Source: Vandiemenella viatica | Taxonomy: Eukaryota > Arthropoda > Insecta > Orthoptera > Morabidae | Direction: 5' to 3' | DNA length: 64,000 nucleotides | NCBI GenBank assembly: GCA_031002005.1 | Contig: JARYHS010008074.1 | Location: forward strand, 265,733,930 to 265,797,929 | In this document: positions 54,180-64,000 of the stretch, piece by piece | Position numbering within the stretch: the stretch's first letter is position 1 | How the letters are laid out: each line of letters begins with the position of its first letter | Position numbers and translations under genes: made by a program | Notes under the pieces: generated by a model | What the model was told of the DNA's origin: nothing | Database searches by the model: none | The model's input: only the letters and a program-made list of their open reading frames with translations

Positions 54180-57100
54180 ACTACTGTAGGATGAGCCAAC
54201 CCATTCATGCTACTAGAAAGAGTCCAGCAAAATATTACAAGCAATCCTTTCGACTCGTACTTTCTCGCACACTCATAGGATGTTTCCTCCAATCATCATC
54301 CAATGCCATAGCTTGTTGGATGGTATGGTCTGGTGTTTGTCTGGGAATACAACAACATCCAACACATCCTACATTTAGTTCTGTAACCACTTTCATGGCC
54401 TATCAAGATTCCTTTGTTGGAAAATCGGATCATCATAGGTCCTACAAGATGGACTGTGAAATTGCCTCTAGAGCAGTGTAAAGGCAGGTGGCAGGCACGG
54501 AGATGTGCTGTGGCATTTCCTTGTGCTTGACGGTTCAATTAGTTGAGCCGTAATCTCCACAAAGTTAATATGAGAGATTATTTTTTTGATGCCTGCATAG
54601 GTAGGTAAATTTAATTCAGTAGCAAAATCATCCCCATTTCTTGTTATTGAAAGATGAGGCAAAAAATAAATCAATATGGCAGTATTTTATGGAAAATAGA
54701 CTTCGCTTAAGAAAAAATGTAGAGTTAGAGAAAAAAATACTTATTTTGATTTTAAGATTATTTTTTATGAAATATTAAAATCTGAATAGTTAAAAATTTA
54801 ATTTTCCACCTCTGCATCTGCTTTCGCAAAACATCTGCAACCACAGATGTCAAGTGCTGAACATCTGCATCCACAAAGATGCTATCTGTTACAACACTAA
54901 CTATAAGCCAAACTTTCCAAAAACTCTGAATATTTAACTGGGCAAAAATCTGGTATTTGCAGCACATGAGGAAATGACTGCATTATTACTATTATACATT
55001 TACTAAGCAAGTTTCAGGTTGGCATCAAAAAGAGCATTGTTCCTTTGACGAGTAAGTTAATTAATGATCATTGATTGGGTCTTACTGTATGAGCAAGCAA
55101 TCACCGCACATGCTGATAAAAATTGGTAGAGTTGCTAACAAAGAGTGAAGTAAAAAAAAACTACAAAATGTGTCCAGTCCTGTTTCTTTTATTTTGGGCA
55201 TATAGGTTGGTGGTACAGGGTAGAATCCGGCCTATAGTAACATTATTTGGTTTTAATATATAATTCCTTTTTAACAGTTCAATTCAGATCGCATAACTGC
55301 ATTTCTGTAGGAATTCAATGGATGCTTTCTGGATTTATTACATTATAATGGCACATTACAATATGTGCAAAATGTTGGCAACATAAATACAGTTTAAAAA
55401 GTAGGCGTTTATAAGTTAGTGGTGGATAAAATGATTTTTGATATTTTACTGGTCCTGAGCAGTGCCCCAAGTCTGGTGACCAAACATCAGCAGTAGCAAC
55501 AATATTCACGCAATGCTGAACCCATGACCTAGTGAAATATTATAAACATGATGGCTGCAGAAAGTATCAAATTTTACATGGATTTCAATGGAACTACTTA
55601 ATAGCTTATATCAACAATTAACATACAGGATCCTTTTTTTCATACCTACAACTTATATAGTTCAGATTAAATTGTAAATTCTGGAATTTTTGTTCAACAG
55701 CAGATGAAAATTAAAGTACCAATTTCAATGAAACTAGACTGTCATATCTATAATTTTGCCTAAACTGATTAGTAAGAGGCATCTCAAATATCATTAGTAC
55801 AGTAAATAACTTTTCAAAACATTTTCTTAATACTAAAGCACTTTTCAACTTAGAATCTAAACATTTTCATACGGAAACTTGTCATATAACTATAATCTCA
55901 CCTAAACCAATTAGTAGGAGTCCTATCACATACCTTTTGTACAGAAAATAACTTTTATGAACATTTTCCTAATAGGAAAGCACTTTTCAATTTAGAATCT
56001 AACCATTTTCGTAGGAAACATAAGTTTTAGAAACTTGAAACAATAATGTCAAGAGATTTTGCTACATTCATTTCCATGAATAAAGCTTAAAATTAGGATC
56101 TACTAAAAGAGATATTTCAAGTTGTATTTAGCCACGTTCGCAGGGAGAACAAAGTGAAAAGTGTTGAACCTAAAATAACCAATTAATGAAAAGAGAATTC
56201 AAATTTTACTATGGCAGCATATTGTTGGCATTAAGACAGCCACTATAACTAAAGATAGAGTCTGTATATAAATTATAAATAGGTTTTTTGAGTAAAGTAA
56301 AATTTTTTAATTTTGTAAATAAAAGAGCCGGATAGATAAAAGTAGACTTAAATGAGAGATAAAAATTAATTTAATAATAACATAATAGTTCAACAGTAAT
56401 TTGTGATATAATGGGAGAAAAATGGAATTTTAAACTAGATGACATTGCCACATTGTGTCGCATTTATAAGAAGTTGTGGTTATTTTGAAAGTACAGTTCT
56501 TCAGTTATTATGGCTGTAGCCGAACCAGCTACTATACATTAAATAGATTCAATTAGACACAACCGCCAGTCAGGTGGTTGCTGCTAAAAGAAAGATTATA
56601 CAGGCCATCTAGAAAGAAAAATTATTGCACTCGTGTAGTTTGTCAAAGCTTACAATGTTTTATTGCCCATGAACTTTTCCCACCAAACGCAAGCCACCAG
56701 ATAAAATATATTTTACAGACTCTTCTCCGAAGACACAAGTTCGGTAAGATAGTGGTAACAGTGAGTCACTACTTTAGTACAAATTCACAATTTTGTTCCT
56801 CACTCGTGCCGATCTAACAACGTAATAGTTCAACAGCTAAGTTCACTTACAAACTCTGTCTTTGTTTTCATACCAATCATACTCTGTATAACTTCACTCT
56901 CTAAACTGCATCCTTATTAAATATCTCAATAGATATGTCACGGTGTTTGTGTACTACAATTTACAATCCAACTTGTTCACAATCTCCTGCTACTCTATTA
57001 TACATCACGCCTGCGATATCGCACATCCCAAAACATATTGATATTTACTTACAAAATTAATACCGACTTTCCCTTGCAAATATTTCATAATTCTCACTGT

Positions 57101-57530
57101 GGTATTACAATGTGTGAGAGATTAATAAATCTTAAACAAGAATGATTACAAGAAAATTTGTTACAACCTAAAAGATTCGAAACAAATCAGACTGTTACAC
57201 ATAAAAGTTTTGGGGAAATCTGAATAAAAATTGGTGCCATATTTTCCAAATCAATCCAGCTCAAGGTTAACCAGAGAGTATTTAAAGCTGTCATTTTCCT
57301 TTCCTCGGCCTTCAGTATCACACCAGCAGTGCAGGCTGACAGTCTTATTCTAATCATTGTAAGATTTCAAAGTGTAACTAGTACTAGATTAATTCTCATG
57401 CCTAAGTTTGTGGACACTAAAACTTGTTTCAGAAAAGGAAAACTTTATTTTAAATTCAATGACATAAACGTTTCATACAACATGTTCAGATGTCTACAAT
57501 AGCAGTGTTTAAACCATTCAACATGCTCAC
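54180..57530. other. Sequence without recognised gene
   Basis: Includes A/T-rich and simple stretches. Pairs of related phrases around 55,740-56,020 (GTCATAT..ATAAT.T..CCTAAAC..ATTAGTA, ACATTTTC.TAATA..AAAGCACTTTTCAA) show a diverged ~120-bp direct repeat. Confidence 0.4.
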
Positions 57531-57536
57531 ACTAAT

Positions 57537-59075
57537 TTGGGGTGGAAATCAAAATCTAAGATTGTGGGACACAATATTGTACCTTACCTTGAAATTTTAT
57601 TTAAAATGAGTTTGGAGTCTTTCTGCTTACCAGAGGATTGGAAAAGAGCGATAGTAGCACCAGTTCATAAAGGAGGAGTTACAAATAGGGTTGAAAATTA
57701 CAGGCCAATTAGTTTGAAATCAGTGATAGGCAAAATGATGGCGAGATTGATATACAACTATATCATAAATGTCTAAGGAAAGAAACTGCTTTAGGCAAGG
57801 TCGCAAGGATATTCATGTGAATCTCTAATGGTGGGCTATATGCAAGATATTTCAGATGAATTGGACAAGGGAGGTCAAGTTGATAGTGTGGCACTAGATC
57901 TTTCTAAGGCATCTGACAGAGTCAGCCTTAAAATTGTTTTAAATAAACTGAAACCTATTGGATTGAATGAGAGTTACTTCCTGGGTAGAGGAATTCTAAA
58001 AAGCCAGAAATCAAAGTGTTAGAGCTGGAAATATATTATCAAAAGAGGTTGAAGTAAATATGAGAGTGCCACAGGGTAGTGTATTGGGACCGTTGCTGTT
58101 CATTACTCTAATGAATGGCTATGTTGTTGGGTTACGGTCAGAATCTAGGTATTTTGCAGATGATATAATGGTCTACAATAGGATCAAAACAGGTGAAGAC
58201 TGAACAGCTGCAGGGTGACCTGGATAGAATATTTGAATGGATAGGTCAGCATAGAATGAAAATAAATGCCTAGAAGAGTCAGTTTATTAGATACACAGAT
58301 AAAACACTAAAGGTTAATTGGGATTACAGGGTGGGGTCAGAATTGCTTGTTGAACGCTTGAAGTGTAAATATCTTGGCATAACGTTTGATACCAAACTCA
58401 ATTGGGAAGAGCACACTGGGCAGGTGGTAGGAGAAGGTTACAAAATCCTTCATTAACTGGAGAAGGTGATAAGAGGATGTACCAGAGAAGTTAGGGAGTT
58501 GGATTACAAAACTTTGGTCATACCATTGGTTGAACATGGTGGTGTAGTTTGGGACCCACATTTTGGTTATCAAATACAGCAGTTGGAGGGTGTGTTAAGA
58601 AGAGCAGCTAGATTTGTTTGTGGAAATTATCGCAGGACCCATTCAGTAACCGATATGATAAAGGAGCTCGATTGGGAGTCACTGGAGGACAGGTGGAGGG
58701 TGAAGAGAGTGCTGGGAATGTACATGGCATATGTTGGTGAGGGTGACTTGGAGGGATATTGGTCGAAGAATTAGGAATAGTGCATGGAAGGGATAGGAGA
58801 CCATGACCACAAGCTTGCGCTTGATTTCTTGCATAAGGGAGTAGGAAAATTTTCTTTTGTTGGTAAGGGTATCAGGCATTGGAACAAATTACCAAGTGAA
58901 ATGATGAATAATGTTCCAAAAACACTTAAGGAATTTAAAATTAAAATTTGTAAATCAGAAAAGTAAATGGGGGAAGAATTTAACATTCTAATTATAAAAG
59001 AAAATTAATATATAATTAGATGACTAGGGGAATTGCCACCAGAGTGTTAGCTCCATCCCAATCAAAATTAATAAT
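57537..59075 (+). pseudogene. CR1/Jockey-like LINE, reverse transcriptase region
   Basis: Plus-strand LINE ORF2 remnant. LCLPEDWKRAIVAPVHKGG and VENYRPISLKSVIGKMMARL (57,620-57,760) are RT motifs before and at domain 2. QVDSVALDLSKASDRVSLK (57,880-57,930) corresponds to D(F)xKAFDxV. The palm FADD region survives as FADDIMVYNR-like wording at 58,150-58,185 in another frame. The C-terminal block LEGVLRRAARFVCGNYRRTH and MIKELDWESL (58,570-58,690) and the 3' end AATTGCCACCAGAGTGTTAG with (ATA)n follow. Many frameshifts and stops. Confidence 0.85.
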
Positions 59076-59280
59076 AATAATGTTTGCAAGAGTTAATGCA
59101 TTTAACCAGTGTTGTGAGTTGAAGAGCAATCTGCCATCTTTATATGTGATCTCAATGATATTTCTAACATGTGATCTGATAGCATTATTAACTTCAACAA
59201 ACTTTCAAGAATTTATCAAATTATTAACAGCAGTGACTTTTGATATGATGTATAAATATCATCAGGGAAATGACTAGGCT

Positions 59281-60327
59281 ATCTCAATCTGCCAGAAGAA
59301 TGGGCGTCACTGACTGAATTCTGTCTTAGGACCACCTTCTTTCAATACAAAGGAGACTTCTACCAGCAGAATGAGGGAGCTGTGATCGGTTGCCCACTGT
59401 CTCCAATTGTGGCCGACATGTATATGGAGGCGTTTGAGGCCGAAGTGGTCAATAATTACATTCTGAAACCTTTTTTGTGGCTGCGTTACGTGGACGACAC
59501 ATTTGTTATCTGGCCTCATGGGCGAGAATCACTCCAGGCTTTTTTACAACACTTAAATTCACCACGGAAGTTGAGGTGGACTAACCACTTCCTTTTATGG
59601 ACGTGATCGTGAAACGGAAGGAAGATGGCTCCCTAGGGCATGGAGTTTACGCAAACCCATGCATGCGAATTGCTACTTGCATGCAGCCTCTCACCACCAT
59701 CCAGCAGTGAAACGCGGAATTTTAAAAACATTTACCGTCCGTGCTTCCATAGTCAGCGACGAAGCGAGCATAGCAGCTGAAAGGGAAATTTTAAAGGAGA
59801 CGTTTCTGGCCAACGGCTACAGCCTTGACATCATCAATAAGACCACCACAAGGCTTGCACTTCGAGCACCATCCTGTGCTCCGACACCGGAAGTTGGAGC
59901 CAGAAGACGAACAGACGGACCCATGGCAGTATTACCCTACGTCCACGGGGCGACGGATAAAATCGGCCGTATTTTAAAGAACAAAAATAGCCGTCCAATA
60001 TACAGAGCACCTAGGAAGATTTATGATGTGCTTTTAAAAATTAAAGACCAGAGGGAGAAGTTGCAGACAGTGGGCGTATACCAGATACCCTGTAGCTGTG
60101 GCCAAGTGTATATCGGCGAAACTGGACGGACAGTCAAGGAAAGGCTGTGTGAACACATAAGACATCTTAAAAATAATGACGTCAGCAAATCATCTATAGC
60201 ACAACATTCTGCCGACAGTGGGCATGCAATTTTATTCAGTGACACTAGTGTATTGGTTCAAGAAAGCAGATGGTGGCCCTGGCATGTAAGAGAAGTGTTG
60301 GAAATCAAAAAAGACCAGATAATATGA
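59281..60327 (+). pseudogene. PLE: RT palm, linker and GIY-YIG endonuclease
   Basis: Best-preserved PLE here. The RT part (59,292-59,606) reads EWASLTEFCLRTTFFQYKGD, IGCPLSPIVADMYMEAFEAE, then LKPFLWLRYVDDTFVIWPHG with the catalytic YVDD intact. After a frameshift come VIVKRKEDGSLGHGVYA and a 222-codon ORF (59,659-60,327): HANCYLHAASHHHPAVKRG, then DKIGRILKNKNSRPIYRAPR, and the GIY-YIG domain VGVYQIPCSCGQVYIGETGR, VKERLCEHIRHLKNND, IAQHSADSGHAILF. The RT fingers and 5' end are missing. PLEs use RT and this nuclease for target-primed insertion, often at telomeres or in general DNA. Confidence 0.88.
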
Positions 60328-60600
60328 ACGTGGCCGGCGGACTACAACTTGACCAAATGTGGTCATACTTGATCAGGAAAACGCGGGACGCAGGCCCCCA
60401 TCGGACCGGCCACGCTGGCGGCGGTACTTTGAGTGACGTCACTCCAAACGGTTAGTGCGTTTTTCGGGAGCTATATATAGACGGCAGCAGTTCTAGCCGT
60501 GACAGTACTCTGAAGAAGGCCACAAAATGATGGCCGAAACGTTTCAACAAATTGACACAGTTCAACCCGGACAACCAAGATTACATCGACAATGACAGCG
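60328..60600 (+). promoter_or_regulatory. PLE pLTR with CRE, TATA-like box and hammerhead-like core
   Basis: The PLE 3' terminal repeat contains a perfect TGACGTCA (60,434-60,441), a TATA-like CTATATATAG (about 60,470-60,479), and CTGAAGA, GGCCA/TGGCC stem, GAAAC (60,510-60,540). It matches the pLTR at 8.9-9.1 kb. Promoter function is inferred from motif spacing. Confidence 0.6.
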
Positions 60601-61690
60601 GAAGTCTGCACACCCAATAGTAAACAGACTGGCGACCGAACGATAGCATATGAACCTAGCACCATCTTCAGGAATGGTATCAGAAATATCAAACAGGCAT
60701 CACGGTAATAGTTTACATGGAATGTATGAAACCAAACCAAGCATTACTATATAACAAGATGTAGTGACAACCTCCGTTACTGATTAACATATAGCATACA
60801 TTTAATCACAAGTTACATGGTTCCCAATATCCACTAGTGTCATTCAGTGTACTGAGGCACCAAACACTGGATGGGGAAGGTTCAATGGGGTCAGGCACAA
60901 GCCGAGACCACCACGTACCAACCATCCCGACTATGGATTTTCTAATGAATTTCCGCAGCCATCAAGGAAAATTCTGGGATGATCCTCAATCTCTGCTTTA
61001 TTAACAATACATTTCACAAACAAATATACTTATCACACACACAACATTGTTACACATTAAGCAGACAGACACTTCAGTTCTTCCATTAGTACATAGTGTG
61101 ATATGGCAGTAGGTATTAAATGCTTGGTGTCAACAAGAACAAGCAGTTGTAAACTCAAAGCTCTGAATTAGCCATGCTAATGATTAAAACTCATCCAAGG
61201 CTGTCAACCCACAAGTGTTGGGAAAAGGTAGTGAAGAAGTTAAATGGTCCCAAAGAAATTATATGGTTCCCAATGATACAGAGACCAAAATTCGTTAATT
61301 TCCAAATATTTGTCTGTCTGTGCACATATAACACAAAAACTAAAGAACGAATTTGAACAGAATTTACACACATTGTTAGCTTCTGTCGATTAAACTATCG
61401 CATAATTTTATCACAATAGGTTTTATAGTGTCCAAATAAATCACTGTTTGGGTTTTAATTTTATATAGCATGGTAAGTGATCGTAAATTTAAAGAATAAG
61501 AATTTCCCAGCGATTCAACTGTATATAAAGTTCTTGGGTCTCCCACGGTATTTGCGACGTTTTGTAGCTGCTCTGAATTCACGTTCCAAAGAAGTGTTGG
61601 ATTCCTGGAGCAGTTGCTCTTATATAGACCACACCGGTCAATGGTTTTCATCCGCCCACTTATGTTTGACAGTGAACCTCTAGATTCTCA
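60601..61690. other. Sequence without recognised gene
   Basis: No supported coding region. Confidence 0.4.
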
Positions 61691-61772
61691 ATAGATAGCT
61701 TGAAGATACCTGATGAAGACAACAGATGGCACTGTCATCCTTTTACAATATTATCCGGTTGCAAACCCGGAA
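61690..61772 (+). mobile_element. PLE terminal-repeat scrap
   Basis: ACCTGATGAAGACAAC (61,709-61,724) and ATCCGGTTGCAAACCCGG resemble the arm of the hairpin element at 35.5-36.0 kb. It joins abruptly to mariner-like sequence. Confidence 0.5.
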
Positions 61773-61774
61773 CA

Positions 61775-62400
61775 ACCAAGATAGTCCCATTCAATTTTTA
61801 CAAATGCTTCAGTAGTGTGACAACAAGTGAGGGTCTTGCACTGTCATGTAAAAGAAGAACATTGGCCATAGCTTCTGTTGGACAACACTTTAAGTATTTT
61901 TTTAGTGTTTTGACACATTGGATAGAATTTATCATGCAACTCTGCTCCAAAAAAATTAAACATAATCACACCAACTGCATCCCAGAATACTGTCTCCATA
62001 ACTTTCTATGCTGATCACACAGTTTTAACTTTTTCTACCTCAGTGTAGTTATGTGACAATTCCTCTCCGATTTGGGTTTAAAAAAATGAACCCATATTAC
62101 GTCTTCAGTAACAGATTTTTCCAGAAACTTCTCTTCCTCCAAATGGAAGCACTGCAGTGTTCAGAGGCTATTGTTTTTCTTGTCTTTTAATTCTGATCCA
62201 TTAACATTCCTGGTATCCACCATGAACAAACTTTTGAGTACCCCCATTGTTGAATAATCATCACATTGCTTTACTGAGGTAGAGAATGTGACAATTCATC
62301 TGACAATGTCATCAACACTCTGAAAGTTGCGTAGAGTCAATGAAGTCACATGACTGCCCCTGCTGCTCCACTTTTTGTCAGCCAATGGCGTTTGCCCTTC
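61775..62400 (-). mobile_element. mariner-like transposase remnant
   Basis: The minus strand carries TVFWDAVGVIMFNFF (about 61,950-62,000; family: TVFWDxxGVILVDFL) and NVLLLHDSARPSLV (about 61,835-61,880; family: LLHDNARPH). Stops and shifts throughout; ends not located. Confidence 0.55.
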
Positions 62401-64000
62401 AGCTTCATTTTAATGATACACTAATTGTCTAACAGTCCTCTGTTGAATCACCACATACAGCTGTCACATTTCACAAATGCAAATGGACATTTCACCTTTC
62501 ACATTCTAGAAATCAATCACAGAACCAGATCTAATATGAACATCAATATCAGCTATTCTGTAAGCGGATGCAGTGCTGCCACATGTTCATGCAAGAAGTT
62601 GCTACTGCAGTGAATTGGGGAAGGAGGTTTGAGAAATTGTGCCAGATTCAAACTGTTTATTTAACTAAAATTTAAGGAGGGGAGGGGGGGGGGGAGAACA
62701 GGAGGCATTACTTTTTGACTGATGCTCAGGCTAATAAGTTACAACAGTAATCATCAAAAAGCCACACAAGCAAATAAAATTTGTTGGTTTTACCTTTACA
62801 AGAGGCTCATATAGTTCTCTTACTCGCAAGATGATATTGTTTACATGGAAGCATTGTGAATAATATTAATGTATTCCCATGGTTCATCCAAAACCACAAA
62901 ATATTTGGTAATATAGGAAATTTAAAAAGGTGGTAAAAGTAATTGTTGGCTGGAAATGTTTGTGTGCCCAGTACAAAGTTTCAATTTGACGTACAATCCT
63001 TCTGTCGTGCCTTACATTGCCTAACCCAGTAATCTTTCTGGATAAAAGGATTACAGTTTTACTTGGAATCTGTACTACAGATCATTCTAGTGAATATTTG
63101 TCATCAAGAGATGGTGGTACACAATAAGTTTTATAAATTGTTGAACGTTTATGCACAACCTAAGGAAGGAAGTGAGGAAGCCAAAAAATAAGGATGGGGA
63201 GAAGACAGCTCCTCTGCCTTCTCCTGCCAAACCAACATTTTTTTTTTTTAATTGAATTCACAGCACAAGTCTCAGATTCTAAACAGACAGTCATAGAAGT
63301 AGTACAATATAGCATCAAGAGGAAGGGCGAGGTGGTTAAGGAATGTATATAACAACCAAACAAGTTATCTCTCTTCCCCACGTTGTATCTGTTTCATGAA
63401 CACCAAGATGAAAGTTGTGTGAATGGTTGGCAGTATCAACTAATATAAGCACAACTATGACTGCCACGAACCAGTTTAAATATGCAGTGAATTGCCATAT
63501 GGAGCCAGCATCCATCTTCTAAGAACTTCAAAACGAAACTGCCACAAAATGTAAGTACATTAACCAGCTCTACTTTGGCCACCTATGGAACACCTTATGA
63601 ACACTCCAAGTACGTGATAATACATATAGTAAATTTTAATACCAGATTGGCTGCAAATATGAATTTATATGTTTTTTAATTTCTTTATACAATAAATGAT
63701 TTTGATTCAAAACATTTGTTATAATCTGATAGAATAATAAAACGCCACATAAAAGACTTAATAATAAATGGAAAAAAAATATTTTCATGCTACACAGTAC
63801 AATCAAAAGGTTGTATAATTAAAATAATGGTGAAAAATTTAAAAAGAATTACAATACAAATCTTTACCAATGAAGCCATAGAACAGAAAGCACACCCTGT
63901 GAAAGTGAATTAAATTAGTGTAAATACCTACATGTCCTACATAATCAAATTTATAAAGAGGTTTTCTCTAATTTCTATTTATTTAAGATGTTGATTTACA
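62401..64000. other. Sequence without recognised gene
   Basis: A poly-G run at about 62,676-62,694 and AT-rich sequence. No exon could be supported; the missing 5' exon of the SMYD gene was not found here. Confidence 0.4.

Noticed and set aside
57537..58774. Active LINE reverse transcriptase gene
   Set aside because: RT blocks are in different frames with many stops; only a remnant.

Overview
This window is nuclear DNA from an animal with a large, intron-rich, transposon-saturated genome, almost certainly an arthropod and probably an insect. The case rests on one spliced SET/MYND (SMYD, SmydA-8-like) gene and on a repeat set typical of insects: mariner and Tc1 elements, hAT, PIF/Harbinger, Helitrons, Penelope-like elements (PLEs), Jockey/CR1/RTE-type LINEs and tRNA-derived SINEs. 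I suspect a polyneopteran (cockroach, termite, orthopteroid or stick insect) from the repeat mix, but the sequence does not prove it. There are no prokaryotic operons, rRNA genes, CRISPR arrays or convincing functional tRNA genes.

Host gene. Five exons of one minus-strand gene run from 37,616 down to 812: MYND exon (37,353-37,616), SET exon 1 (36,932-37,189), SET exon 2 (31,635-31,946), post-SET exon (2,866-3,045) and C-terminal exon (812-1,052). Splice sites and phases agree at every junction except that of the third and fourth exons, which are separated by a 28.6 kb intron. The 5' end, probably with a first zinc finger, was not found and should lie above 37.6 kb or outside the window. Almost everything else is intron or flanking repeat.

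Layout. 1.6-2.3 kb: LINE tail. 4.4-9.1 kb: a minus-strand PLE whose TATA-like box received a hAT element (4,480-6,761) and then, next to its target duplication, a mariner (6,772-8,098). 9.4-10.0 kb: RTE LINE piece. 10.0-14.2 kb: two copies of a second PLE family, one with a SINE inside it. 14.2-19.5 kb: a nested stack in which a minus-strand Helitron is split by a Harbinger-like element with a MADF-domain ORF, part of that ORF is tandemly duplicated, and a second Helitron (15,382-18,132) sits in one copy while the other copy preserves the empty site. 22.3-24.7 kb: Tc1 remnant, Helitron 3' end, SINE. 25.4-29.1 kb: Jockey-type ORF1, a Harbinger-like MITE, and the endonuclease start of an RTE LINE. 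30.8-31.3 kb: long inverted-repeat element. 32.0-36.5 kb: an old CR1/Jockey-like LINE broken by SINEs, satellite monomers and a 532-bp PLE-type hairpin insertion. 38.4-39.6 kb: degenerate mariner. 40.9-44.5 kb: a very young LTR element whose two LTRs differ only by small indels, with one intact 354-codon ORF and no recognisable pol. 47.3-48.8 kb: array of ~165-bp repeats. 50.6-51.8 kb: non-autonomous hAT. 52.2-54.2 kb and 57.5-59.1 kb: minisatellite and LINE fragments. 59.3-60.6 kb: PLE with YVDD and GIY-YIG motifs. 61.7-62.4 kb: PLE and mariner scraps. 62.4-64.0 kb: nothing recognised.

The most informative parts are the insertion histories, which can be read base by base from target-site duplications, the young non-autonomous LTR element (which also carries a thioredoxin/PDI-like fragment), and the recurring hammerhead-ribozyme-like core in the terminal repeats of the PLEs.
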